32,701 bases of DNA, from assembly GCA_017998095.1 (NCBI GenBank), contig JAGODU010000032.1, positions 1 through 32,701 of the forward strand, read 5' to 3'. Source of the DNA: Prolixibacteraceae bacterium (GTDB lineage: Bacteria; Bacteroidota; Bacteroidia; Bacteroidales; Prolixibacteraceae). The notes below the pieces were generated by a model. That model saw nothing but the letters and a program-made list of their open reading frames with translations, was not told the origin of the DNA and made no database searches. A program made the translations under genes and the position numbers. Of the stretch, positions 17,670-26,149 are shown piece by piece; within the stretch, counting starts at the first letter, position 1, and each line of letters starts with the position of its first letter.

Positions 17670-19718
17670 CTAATTATATGCAGGTAAAAATGAATTTTCT
17701 TTTGAGTATCTAAGCATCTGATCAATATATTTTTCTGAAAAATCAAGATTCACATCAATAATTTCTCCGGATTCATTTGTTACTGGTTTATATACCGGAT
17801 TTAAAAATCCACTGTAAGGTGCAATATTAAGCTTTTTATATCTGGCAAGAACTTCTACATGTAATTCCGTATCAACTTTAACAGCATAATTTTCAACGAG
17901 ATTCTTAGCTCCATTAAAATCACCTTCTGATTTTATCCTTTGAATTTCAGCAAGCAACTGGCCAAATAAACCACGAAGTTTGGCATAGTCATTAATTACA
18001 AAATATGTCTTTCCGTCTTTTACTTTCTTTTCAATTACTTTCTCAGCAGCTCCCTTTTCAAATGTCCACTTAGAAATCAATTGCCTGTTCCTCATATGAG
18101 ATTGCTCGATGCTTTTACCCGGTTCAATCCTTGTAAGCTGAGTCATTATACCATTCCTAATATAATCATCATAAGCAGCTTTGTAAGCGTCTTTGTCAGG
18201 GAAAAGCCCAAGTTCAATCATCTTATCATCACCCATATAATATAGTGCAAAAAGGTCAGCTCTGGCTTCCTCAATCACTGCTCCGTAGGCTTTGAGCTCA
18301 TCACCTGACACTCCGGGTAATAACTGCCCTGAACCATGTCCAAGACATTCATGCATATCAGTATGCAGAACATCACCTATAAAACCATATTTTCTTTGTG
18401 CTTCTATTTCTTCGTTTGAAAAACAAAATTCTTCCAGAAAACCATTTCCTAAAGCAGCCTGATCGTATGAATATACTATATTTTCAATAGTAACTGACTT
18501 AGAACCATGTTCTTTTCTGATCCAGTCGGCATTAGGAAGATTAATTCCTATTGGAGTTGCAGGATAGCAGTCGCCCGCCAGCATAGCTGCTGTAATAACT
18601 TTTGCGGATACTCCTTTAACAACCACTTTCCTGAACCGGGGATCTACAGGTGAATTACTCTCAAACCATTGTGCATTTTCACTTATCGTTTTTGTACGGT
18701 TTGTAGCATCAAGATTAACAAAGTTTACTAAACTTTCCCAGGCTCCTTTAAATCCTAACGGGTCTCCGTATGTTTCAGTAAAGCCATTTACAAAGTCAAT
18801 TCTCGATTTATCGTCTTTAAGCCATGCAATGTTGAACTCATCAAAAGTTTTTAAATCTCCGGTCTTATAATATGAAATAAGAAGACTTATGATATTTTTC
18901 TGATTGTCATTTTCTGCAACAGTTAATGCCTTTTCAAGCCAATAAACAATCTTTTCTATTGCTACTGAATATTTACCTCCCACTTTCCAAACTTCTTCAT
19001 AAATCTTCCCGTCCTTTTTTACCAGAGTACTGTTAAGTCCGTATGAAACCGGCTGGCTATCGCCTGAAATTTTCTTTGAAGCGTAGAATTCCTCAACCTC
19101 TTTTTGTGTAATTCCCCCTGAATAGTAATTGTTGGCAGAAGTAAGTATAAGGTCTTCACCATCAGCCTGATTTACTCTTTTATTGTCAACTTCCGGATTA
19201 AACAATACACTATCCAGTAGAGCAACCAATTCAGCTTTTGTTTCACCTGCTTTTAAAGGTAACTTTTCCTCATTTACATCATTTATCAAAGTGTTGAAAT
19301 ATTCAACTGAAAAACCCGTTTCAAATTTATCAGCAGAATAATGATGGTGAATTCCGTTTGAAAACCAAACTCTTTTAAGATATACCTCGAACTTTTTATA
19401 ATCTTCAGAAGTACGATCTCCTTTATAATCAGCATATATAGTTTCAAGTACATTTCTAATCAAAAGGTTGTATTTATAATTCTGATCGAATAGAATATCC
19501 CTGCCCTCAACAGCTGCCTGAGATAAATAATAAACCAGTTTCTTTTGGTCAAGGCTTAAATCTTCAAATCCGGGAACCTGATATCTCAATATCTTTATAT
19601 CAGCAAACTGCTCGACCAAAAACTGAAAATCTTCCTTATCTTTAACTTCTTCCTTATGTTTACATCCTGTGGTCATAATCATCACTGTAATAATTGAAAA
19701 TAAAATATATCGTTTCAT
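17670..19718 (-). CDS. Dipeptidyl peptidase III (peptidase family M49), lipoprotein
   Basis: Zinc exopeptidase releasing dipeptides from the N-terminus of oligopeptides. From ATG 19718 the protein has 682 residues. MKRYILFSIITVMIMTTGC is a lipoprotein signal with the lipid cysteine at C19; the upstream in-frame ATG at 19742 would add eight residues and spoil it. The M49 zinc motif HEXXGH appears as HECLGH (456-461), the form known from Bacteroides thetaiotaomicron DPP III. The third-ligand motif is EEARAD (483-488; family EECRAE/D). It would act in the periplasm or at the outer membrane, in contrast to the cytosolic animal enzyme. It lies downstream of queG on the same strand, and its tail converges with pulA. 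Confidence 0.93.
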   Translation of the reverse strand: MKRYILFSIITVMIMTTGCKHKEEVKDKEDFQFLVEQFADIKILRYQVPGFEDLSLDQKKLVYYLSQAAVEGRDILFDQNYKYNLLIRNVLETIYADYKGDRTSEDYKKFEVYLKRVWFSNGIHHHYSADKFETGFSVEYFNTLINDVNEEKLPLKAGETKAELVALLDSVLFNPEVDNKRVNQADGEDLILTSANNYYSGGITQKEVEEFYASKKISGDSQPVSYGLNSTLVKKDGKIYEEVWKVGGKYSVAIEKIVYWLEKALTVAENDNQKNIISLLISYYKTGDLKTFDEFNIAWLKDDKSRIDFVNGFTETYGDPLGFKGAWESLVNFVNLDATNRTKTISENAQWFESNSPVDPRFRKVVVKGVSAKVITAAMLAGDCYPATPIGINLPNADWIRKEHGSKSVTIENIVYSYDQAALGNGFLEEFCFSNEEIEAQRKYGFIGDVLHTDMHECLGHGSGQLLPGVSGDELKAYGAVIEEARADLFALYYMGDDKMIELGLFPDKDAYKAAYDDYIRNGIMTQLTRIEPGKSIEQSHMRNRQLISKWTFEKGAAEKVIEKKVKDGKTYFVINDYAKLRGLFGQLLAEIQRIKSEGDFNGAKNLVENYAVKVDTELHVEVLARYKKLNIAPYSGFLNPVYKPVTNESGEIIDVNLDFSEKYIDQMLRYSKENSFLPAYN

Positions 19719-19793
19719 ACGTTTAAATTTTTTAAAGCACATGCAAATCTAATAATTCAACTCTTTAAAAAGATTAATATTAATCATCAAATA

Positions 19794-20714
19794 TCAATCA
19801 GGGAATACAAATAAAATGTTTTTCCTGAATTTATCATATCCTATCCATTTAATTGCAGATTTATCGAAAACTCTGTTAAACTCTTCTTCATCCATTCCTT
19901 TAAATCTTTTTATATCAGGAAATTGAACTTCCTTTAAAATCATGAACTGCTCAATGTTATGGTGTTTGATATTTTTATTCCAGGGACATACATCCTGACA
20001 TGTATCACAGCAGTAAATTCTTCTGCCTATCTTTTCCTTTAGTCCATCGTTTAATTCAACATCCTTGTTATTTGTAAGATAAGAAAGACACTTCGATGCA
20101 TTTAAAATGTGAGGTTTTGCAAGAGCACTTGTAGGACAAGCTTCAATACACTTTGTACAACTTCCGCAATTCTCACCTATGAATGGTTCATCATATTCAA
20201 GCTCAATGTCAACAATCAGCTCTCCTATAAAAAGGAAAGAACCAAGTTCCTTGTTTATTAAAAGCCCGTTTTTTCCAATCCACCCTAAACCTGCCTTCAC
20301 TGCCCTTGCTTTTTCCAAAATAGGCGCTGAATCAACGAATGCCCTCCCCTTAGCCGGAGAAATCTCCTTGTTTATAAAATTAAGAAGCTCATAAAGCTTT
20401 TCTTTTATTACCGGATGATAATCTTCTCCGTAAGCATATTTTGAAATCAAAGGGATGTTTTCACCTTCCTGCAGTACTCCGGGATAATAATTAATAAGAA
20501 CTGAAATTACTGATTTGGAACCTTCAACAAGCAAAGATGTATCAACCCTCTTGTCGAAATTTGTTTCTAAATATTTTAAGTTACCCTGAAATCCTTTTTC
20601 AAGAAAGTTTTTCAGATATACTTCATCCTCTTCCAGCTTGCCTGATTGTGAAATTCCACAAGCTGAGAAACCAAGTGAAATTGCCTTTTGTTTTATCAGT
20701 TCACTTTTTTTCAT
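19794..20714 (-). CDS. queG: Epoxyqueuosine reductase QueG
   Basis: Cobalamin-dependent iron-sulfur enzyme that reduces epoxyqueuosine to queuosine in tRNA, the last step of the pathway. 306 residues, the short form without C-terminal HEAT repeats. The conserved VDSAP with catalytic D128 or D129 is at about 127-131. The first [4Fe-4S] motif is C183-x2-C186-x2-C189-x3-C193 followed by PTSAL. The second set is C209 plus C235/C236, C239 and C243 (CCDTCQDVCPWN). I chose ATG 20714 (MKKSELIKQKA); upstream ATGs at 20729 and 20747 are possible. The start overlaps the upp stop by 14 bases, implying coupling. It is 11 kb from the queCEF operon and not under the same riboswitch. Confidence 0.95.
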   Translation of the reverse strand: MKKSELIKQKAISLGFSACGISQSGKLEEDEVYLKNFLEKGFQGNLKYLETNFDKRVDTSLLVEGSKSVISVLINYYPGVLQEGENIPLISKYAYGEDYHPVIKEKLYELLNFINKEISPAKGRAFVDSAPILEKARAVKAGLGWIGKNGLLINKELGSFLFIGELIVDIELEYDEPFIGENCGSCTKCIEACPTSALAKPHILNASKCLSYLTNNKDVELNDGLKEKIGRRIYCCDTCQDVCPWNKNIKHHNIEQFMILKEVQFPDIKRFKGMDEEEFNRVFDKSAIKWIGYDKFRKNILFVFPD

Positions 20715-21366
20715 CGAGTTTTTCACCATAGGCCAGATCTCCTGCATCTCCCAACCCCGGTACTATATATGATTTATTATTAAGTTCCGGATCAATTGCC
20801 CCTACCCATAAAGTACAACTTTCTTCAGGCAGTTTTTCCAATATATAATCAACCCCGCATCGGCTTGCTATTACTGAAACAAGATGAACATGCTTTGGTG
20901 TTCCTTTCCTGAAAAGTGCCTTGTACCCTATTTCAAATGATGAACCGGTTGCAAGCATTGGATCACAAAGTATTACAACCTTATTATCAAGAGAAGGCGA
21001 TGCCATATATTCAAATTCAATTATAAAATTCTCCTTGCTGATATATTTCCTGTATGCAGATATAAATGCATTTCCACTCTTATCGAAGTAATTTAAAAAA
21101 CCATTATGCAAAGGCAATCCTGCCCTTAAAATGGTGGCAAGAACAGGATACCCGTCAAGCAGGTTCATATCCAACTTTCCCAATGGTGAAATAACTTCCT
21201 TAGGAGTAAAATCCAACTCCTTACTTATCTCGTATGCAAATATTTCTCCTATACGTTCTATATTCCTTCTGAATCTTAATGAATCATTCTGAATATTAAT
21301 ATCTCTTATTTCTGAAATAAACTGATTGAACAGAGAATTTTTTTCTCCCAGATTAATAACCTTCAT
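20701..21366 (-). CDS. upp: Uracil phosphoribosyltransferase
   Basis: Pyrimidine-salvage enzyme making UMP from uracil and PRPP in the cytoplasm. 221 residues. The PRPP-binding loop is DPMLATGSS (135-143). ILRAGLPLHNGF (about 79-90) and the C-terminal uracil-site block YIVPGLGDAGDLAYG are both family hallmarks. The C-terminal codons overlap the start of queG by 14 bases, so the two are in one transcript, probably with the GNAT-like gene 37 bases upstream. Confidence 0.95.
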   Translation of the reverse strand: MKVINLGEKNSLFNQFISEIRDINIQNDSLRFRRNIERIGEIFAYEISKELDFTPKEVISPLGKLDMNLLDGYPVLATILRAGLPLHNGFLNYFDKSGNAFISAYRKYISKENFIIEFEYMASPSLDNKVVILCDPMLATGSSFEIGYKALFRKGTPKHVHLVSVIASRCGVDYILEKLPEESCTLWVGAIDPELNNKSYIVPGLGDAGDLAYGEKLDEKK

Positions 21367-21403
21367 TTGGGTATGGTTTATAATTTAAAAACATTACGTC
21401 TTT

Positions 21404-22309
21404 TCACTTCTTAAATATCTTTATTGGCCATGGCAACCTGTTGAATTTTATATGCTGATATGTTTCAGGTTCAGCCCCGAACCTTTTAAAAAACATTGCA
21501 ATCCCTTCTATTATTGAACCTTCAAAATCAAGTATTAAAGATTTCGAGGAATTGTTTCTGATATAATTATCAATTATAAAAAACATTGAAAAATTATCTC
21601 TCCCCTCCTCAGACGACACAGAACACAAAGAAATCCTGCGCTCCTTGTCTTTTAAAAAAAATGACACCCCTGTTAGCTGATTTCTCTTTGAATAAGCTCC
21701 ATGAATTTCACCAATACCGGACATTAATGATTTTGAAACTATTTTTTTCAAATGACCGATCACAGAGTCATTAAGAGACACTTTATTATTGGCAATATAA
21801 AACTGCATAAACTCTTCGATTGTCACCTGGTCTGAAAATTCATTCAATACCCTTGCTTTTTTCACATTTCGCTTACAATCGTTTGAATAATTCTTAGCGA
21901 TATCCTCATATTCCGGTCTTAACGACAATAAGAAATTTGCCCTTTCTTCAATCTTCAGGTTACTATCCTGAACTAAATTCATTGAATTCAATGAAATATC
22001 CAAATACCTGAACCGCTCAATCAGAAAATCAATAAAACATTTAGTTATCTCCGGAGAAGGAGGCGGAAATATTCCGTGCTGTTGAGAATATATAGGTTGA
22101 TACGCATATTCTATCCCCCATTTTTTTGAATAAACAACCGGCATTATATATTCATAATCTCCATATATCAAACCATTCCACTCCTCATTTACAATATCAA
22201 GCATCCAGCTTTTTGCATATACTCTTGAATTTGGAGAATTATAAATGACCTTGTCCCAACGTTCAATGTCAATCTTTGAATTGTGAATAAGTTTCAGTCT
22301 GCTATTCAT
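21404..22309 (-). CDS. GNAT/FemAB-like acyltransferase of unknown substrate
   Basis: 301 residues without signal peptide or membrane segment. It looks like a two-domain FemAB-type or GNAT (Acetyltransf_6-like) protein: a first half with YNSPNSRVYAKSWMLDIV, and a second with SNDCKRNVKKA at about residue 142, GVSFFLKDKERRISLCSVS, LDFEGSIIEGIAMFFKRFGA and a proline-rich end. The LDFEGS...GIAMFFKRFGA block is typical of uncharacterised Bacteroidota members. It overlaps the deacetylase-like gene by 8 bases, so the two are probably made and used together, perhaps modifying a cell-envelope glycan or peptide (inference). The substrate is not known. Confidence 0.72.
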   Translation of the reverse strand: MNSRLKLIHNSKIDIERWDKVIYNSPNSRVYAKSWMLDIVNEEWNGLIYGDYEYIMPVVYSKKWGIEYAYQPIYSQQHGIFPPPSPEITKCFIDFLIERFRYLDISLNSMNLVQDSNLKIEERANFLLSLRPEYEDIAKNYSNDCKRNVKKARVLNEFSDQVTIEEFMQFYIANNKVSLNDSVIGHLKKIVSKSLMSGIGEIHGAYSKRNQLTGVSFFLKDKERRISLCSVSSEEGRDNFSMFFIIDNYIRNNSSKSLILDFEGSIIEGIAMFFKRFGAEPETYQHIKFNRLPWPIKIFKK

Positions 22310-23615
22310 TGTAATAATCTGCAGCCATTTTAGTCATATTGATGTAAACATCTTTCCATCCTTCCCATTGAGCTTCATCGCTTAATGATTCATTATGCCA
22401 CAAACTTATGAAGGTCCCCCCTACTGAAAAAACTTCTTTCATAAGTGATTTTATCTTTTTGTTGGCTTCAGAAGGACTCATACCCCTGTAGCTTTGCAGG
22501 GTAACATCCATTATTTCAAAAGGATAAATAGTCAGTGATGTCTCTTTTCCTTCTATAAGATCGAAAAACGGAAAGGGATTGCAAACACTTGCCCTGAAAC
22601 CGGGCCTGTTTGAATACCCCATTGAAAAATCAGCCTTGATGCCATTATTCAATAGTTCACGATAAGTAACAGGCATGGTAAGTTTAAGATAATGCTGACG
22701 ACTCATAACAATTTCATGCCTGGTAATTTCTTTTAGACGTTGAATTTCTTTACCAAGTAAGTATTTCTTTTTTGTTGAGCTATAAGAAGGATGAATACCT
22801 ATATCTGCAATTTTTGACATCTTTTTAATCAACATCCGGAATTTCCTGTTTTTAGGTGACATACCCCTATCGTGTTTACCTCCCTTTCTCATCAGAAAAA
22901 ACATTGCCGGTTTGAACTTGAATTTTTTAAAAAAGCTTTCAAGAAAATCATAACTATCGTATGGGTCCTTCTTCAAACTAAGAATAACAGCAAATCTGCT
23001 TCCTATATTTTTAAACCTCCCACTAAATAAATCCTTGAATGTTGAAGCTGTCTGTCTTAAAACTCCTTTGTTTTTAAAAGCCCAGGCGTTGTCAATGTCT
23101 ATTGTAGGTAAATATTTGAATACAGGTCTTTTAAGTTTAAAATCAGGGTATTCCCTTTCAATTATATCTGCCATTTTCAATACCCAGATATTGACAAGAG
23201 GCTTTTCAAGAAAATGATGCTGCCCGGCAAGACTATTCCTCGACATAAATCGTTGATGCCTGTCACGCTTACCAGAAATATATTCTTCATAGCGACTAAC
23301 AAGATAAAAGCTTGCAGCAAAAATATCGAAGGGAATAAATGAGTTTTCTGTTTGAAAAAAAGCCTTTTCACCCTCCCATTCGAACATTTCCACTTCCTGA
23401 GATTGAATTTGCTTTTGAAACAGCAACCCATGGGGCTTTAATCTCAATCCCTCAACATACTCATTATCTGAATAGTTGATCTTAATTCCATAAGAATCTT
23501 TATACTTTCCGGAATCTGAAAAAAACTCAACAGTATCTTCTAATACAGTTTCAAAAATCAACCTGAATATATACCTCAGACGTTCATTTATTTCGGAAGA
23601 ATAAACATTAACCAT
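22302..23615 (-). CDS. Polysaccharide deacetylase-like (NodB-fold) protein
   Basis: 437 residues without a recognisable signal peptide. About 160 N-terminal residues resemble the DUF7033-type region preceding deacetylase domains in Bacteroidota (FDIFAASFYLVSRYEEY). The deacetylase-like domain begins at TIDIDNAWAF with D173/D175 as probable metal-site or catalytic aspartates. DIGIHPSYSS with H275 is the next motif, then MSRQHYLKL and the C-terminal LWHNESLSDEAQW. The second histidine of the usual H-x3-H pair is replaced (HPSYS), as in many distant members, so activity is uncertain. It starts 24 bases after radC and overlaps the GNAT-like gene by 8 bases. Confidence 0.78.
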   Translation of the reverse strand: MVNVYSSEINERLRYIFRLIFETVLEDTVEFFSDSGKYKDSYGIKINYSDNEYVEGLRLKPHGLLFQKQIQSQEVEMFEWEGEKAFFQTENSFIPFDIFAASFYLVSRYEEYISGKRDRHQRFMSRNSLAGQHHFLEKPLVNIWVLKMADIIEREYPDFKLKRPVFKYLPTIDIDNAWAFKNKGVLRQTASTFKDLFSGRFKNIGSRFAVILSLKKDPYDSYDFLESFFKKFKFKPAMFFLMRKGGKHDRGMSPKNRKFRMLIKKMSKIADIGIHPSYSSTKKKYLLGKEIQRLKEITRHEIVMSRQHYLKLTMPVTYRELLNNGIKADFSMGYSNRPGFRASVCNPFPFFDLIEGKETSLTIYPFEIMDVTLQSYRGMSPSEANKKIKSLMKEVFSVGGTFISLWHNESLSDEAQWEGWKDVYINMTKMAADYYNE

Positions 23616-23639
23616 ATCGCTGATTATTTTCAGCGAAAA

Positions 23640-24338
23640 TTAAGTAATTAATCCTTCATCAGCAAGACTTAAATATTCAGAACCACATATTATGAGATGA
23701 TCAAGAACCTTAATATCAACAAGCTTCGCTGCCTCCAATGCCTTTTTAGTGATATCCAGATCATTTTGACTGGGTCTTACATTACCACTTGGATGATTGT
23801 GTGAAAGTATTATTGCAGATGCAAGCTTTTCAATTGCCTGTTTAAGAATGATTCTCACATCTATAACTGTCCCGCTAATGCCCCCCTGACTTATTTTCCT
23901 TTTATCGATAACCTTATTTGACCGGTCAAGATACAAAACCCAGAATTCTTCATGAGAAAGATCTGAAATTTCAACTCTGAGGATTTCAAAAGCATCATTG
24001 CTACATGATATTTTAAATATTTTATTCCTTTCAGTCATTAATCTTCTTCTGCCCAGTTCAAGGGCAGCAAGAATATTAGTAGCCTTTTTTTCTCCAATAC
24101 CCTTATATGATTTAAGACGCTCGACAGATAGTTTGCCTATAACATCCAACTCGTTTTGATTATCTTTTAGAATCCTTTTTGCAAGCTCAAGTGCCGATTC
24201 ATTTTTACTGCCTGAATTAATAACTATTGCCAGCAATTCAGCATCGCTAAGCGCCTTAATACCGTATTTCGACATCTTTTCCCGGGGAAGGTCTTCGATG
24301 TCCCAGTTTTTCATTGAAAGTTTTACTGCTTCAAACAT
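23640..24338 (-). CDS. radC: RadC family JAB/MPN domain protein
   Basis: 232 residues. The N-terminal UPF0758 helix-hairpin-helix region includes ALSDAELLAIVINSGS and YKGIGEKKATNILAALELGRR. The C-terminal JAMM metal motif LSHNHPSGNVRPSQNDLD has ligands H180, H182 and D193. Despite the name, a repair role is not established; the family function is unclear. I kept ATG 24338 because KLSMKNWDIEDLPREKM resembles the KLxIKxWxxEDRPREK start of homologues; ATG 24314 is an alternative. It is first in the radC, deacetylase-like, GNAT-like, upp, queG series. Confidence 0.93.
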   Translation of the reverse strand: MFEAVKLSMKNWDIEDLPREKMSKYGIKALSDAELLAIVINSGSKNESALELAKRILKDNQNELDVIGKLSVERLKSYKGIGEKKATNILAALELGRRRLMTERNKIFKISCSNDAFEILRVEISDLSHEEFWVLYLDRSNKVIDKRKISQGGISGTVIDVRIILKQAIEKLASAIILSHNHPSGNVRPSQNDLDITKKALEAAKLVDIKVLDHLIICGSEYLSLADEGLIT

Positions 24339-24463
24339 GAAGCAATATTAAACATGAGAAATGAAAAAACAATTACCTTAGAAAGTTAATTAGAAAACTG
24401 ATTTATGAGCATAAGGGTTTTTGAAAAAAAACAAACAATTCTATTGATTAATGATAAAGCAAA

Positions 24464-24491
24464 AAGCCCCTCCGCCATAGCGAAGGGGCTT
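24464..24491 (-). terminator. Rho-independent terminator of rpsT
   Basis: AAGCCCCTCCG (24464-24474) pairs with CGAAGGGGCTT (24481-24491) with one mismatch and a 6-base loop. On the minus strand the stem is followed by a run of T (complement of AAAAA at 24461-24465). It lies 24 bases past the rpsT stop. Confidence 0.88.
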
Positions 24492-24514
24492 ATATTTTGT
24501 ATAACAGTATCAGA

Positions 24515-24766
24515 TTAAAGCTTGCTGATGTGTAATGCCAACTTAGATTTTAAGTTTGCTGCCTTGTTATCATGAATAACATCTTTCTTTGCCAAACGAT
24601 CGATCAAAGAAGTTACTTTAGGATACAAAACCTGAGCATCTTCCTTTTCAGTTGTTCCGCGTAATTTCTTTATTGCATTACGCATTGTCTTAGCATAGTA
24701 CTTATTGAATAACTTCTTTGCAGCACTCTGCCTGATTCTCTTTTTTGATGATTTGTGATTTGCCAT
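24515..24766 (-). CDS. rpsT: 30S ribosomal protein S20
   Basis: 83 residues, basic and alanine-rich, with the classic S20 opening [22 protein letters not shown] and helical [11 protein letters not shown]20 binds 16S rRNA early in small-subunit assembly. It lies 21 bases downstream of tRNA-Glu on the same strand and ends just before a strong terminator. No other promoter is evident between them, so tRNA-Glu and rpsT are probably one transcript. Confidence 0.97.
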   Translation of the reverse strand: MANHKSSKKRIRQSAAKKLFNKYYAKTMRNAIKKLRGTTEKEDAQVLYPKVTSLIDRLAKKDVIHDNKAANLKSKLALHISKL

Positions 24767-24787
24767 TTTTAGCTCATATTTTAAATG

Positions 24788-24859
24788 TAGCCCGTAGGGG
24801 AATCGAACCCCTGCTACCAGAATGAAAATCTGGCGTCCTAACCGCTAGACGAACGGGCC
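24788..24859 (-). tRNA. tRNA-Glu (anticodon TTC)
   Basis: The minus strand folds into a 72-base cloverleaf. The acceptor stem is GGCCCGT with ACGGGCT (first pair G-U) and discriminator A. The anticodon stem CCAGA/TCTGG encloses loop TTTTCAT, giving anticodon TTC. The T arm CAGGGGTTCGATTCCCCTA contains TTCGATT. CCA is not encoded. It lies just upstream of rpsT. Confidence 0.97.
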
Positions 24860-24887
24860 AAAATTTGTTACCAAAATTTTCGGTGTG

Positions 24888-24918
24888 CAAAGGTAAAAAG
24901 GTTTTAAAAAACACCAAA
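24888..24918 (-). promoter_or_regulatory. Promoter of the tRNA-Glu/rpsT unit, Bacteroidota -33/-7 type
   Basis: On the minus strand TTTG (complement of 24915-24918), 19 bases, then TACCTTTG (complement of 24888-24895). Both boxes and the spacing match the Bacteroidota vegetative promoter exactly. The -7 box ends 28 bases before the tRNA 5' end. Confidence 0.88.
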
Positions 24919-25220
24919 CTTTATTGAATGTTTTTTTGAATTAATTTTTACCTCAACATCCTTTTTTGGAGCTGCAAAGAAAAATGAAGTTTTTGACATC
25001 TACAAATTATCAAGCTAAAATATTTCATTACATCAAATCTTTGTTAATTCGTCTATAATCATTTATCATATAAGTTATTAGAGGATGAAAAATTCATGAT
25101 TATTACTTTATTTCATGATTGGAATGACAATACTTTAGCAATTAAGACACTTTTTTATTTCCATTGTCTGCCATGAAATCGATTTTAAGATTAATCTTTT
25201 TTAATTTTACACTTTTATAA
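24919..25220. other. Intergenic region, no gene seen
   Basis: About 300 AT-rich bases between two divergent units. A 12-base palindrome AAGATTAATCTT at 25187-25198 lies 22 bases before the lipoprotein start and could be an operator, but it may be chance. No ORF, RNA or clear plus-strand promoter is evident. Confidence 0.5.
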
Positions 25221-26015
25221 TTGATGATTATGAACAGATTTATTATAATAATATCCATCTTCAGTATAACATTAATAGTTGTTTCTTGCAAACCTTCCCA
25301 AAGAGAGCTTGCAGTCATTAAAACAAATGAAGCCCAAAAATATCTTGATTCCGGCGACACCCTGAAAGCTTTATCAATACTCGATTCTTTACCGGTGCTT
25401 TACCCAAAAGCAAAGTTCCAGATCGATGTTTCGAAGAACATTAAGGATGAAATTTACAGACAATTGATCGACAAGAAGAAAGAGCAGTTAAATAACATTA
25501 ATAATTCCATCACTGAATTAGAACCAAAGTTTTTAAAGGAAAAGACTGAATTCGATCTTTACACTCAATATATCCCTTTGGAACAGGTAAAAATCAGATC
25601 TCGCAATGCTACATATCTTCAGGTCAACCTTGATGAAAGGGGTGAATTATTTCTTTCAAGCAACTATTACGGAAAAGCATGGGCAAATCATTACTCTGTT
25701 AAAGTTTACGATGGCTCTATCTCAGCAGAAACTCCAAAAGTAAGTTCTGACAGTCATCTGCGAACTACCAACAGTTTTCTCGATTATAAATGGGAAAAGG
25801 TATCTTATACTGAAGGCAGTTCGAATGATGTAATAAAATTCATTATTGAAAATAAAGACAAACAACTTAAGTGTGCATTCAACAGTTACATTATCTTTCT
25901 GGATAAATCCAATATTGAAGCAATAATAAATTCATACAATCTTTCCCTTGCAATAAAGAAAGTTAGTTCACTAAAAGAAGAAATAAAACTACTTGAGAAA
26001 AAAAGGTTTTCCTGA
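25221..26015 (+). CDS. Lipoprotein of unknown function with coiled-coil segments
   Basis: 264 residues. The N-terminus MMIMNRFIIIISIFSITLIVVSC is a lipoprotein signal with lipidation at C23; a start at ATG 25230 (MNRF) is equally workable. After it, AQKYLDSGDTLKALSILDSLPVLYPKAK resembles a single TPR-like helical hairpin (about residues 40-67). A helical stretch KKKEQLNNINNSITELEP follows, then a beta-rich middle, then a C-terminal coiled coil SLKEEIKLLEKKR. It is probably attached to the inner or outer membrane facing the periplasm. I do not recognise the family. It is monocistronic, between a tRNA/rpsT unit and the 98-base hairpin. Confidence 0.85.
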   Translation: MMIMNRFIIIISIFSITLIVVSCKPSQRELAVIKTNEAQKYLDSGDTLKALSILDSLPVLYPKAKFQIDVSKNIKDEIYRQLIDKKKEQLNNINNSITELEPKFLKEKTEFDLYTQYIPLEQVKIRSRNATYLQVNLDERGELFLSSNYYGKAWANHYSVKVYDGSISAETPKVSSDSHLRTTNSFLDYKWEKVSYTEGSSNDVIKFIIENKDKQLKCAFNSYIIFLDKSNIEAIINSYNLSLAIKKVSSLKEEIKLLEKKRFS

Positions 26016-26149
26016 TAATGATTTCCTTTTATTTCCATTTACTAAAATAAATTATATTTACCTAAGGTGGGAAATTTGTTTTGCCTCAATAAACAATATC
26101 ACCTCTTGCTACTTATTTTCTCTAAAAAAAAATTTAGCTTTTCTACTCT

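Noticed and set aside
25187..25198. 12-base palindrome AAGATTAATCTT as an operator
   Set aside because: It is AT-rich and single-copy in the window, so chance is a sufficient explanation; mentioned only within the intergenic entry.
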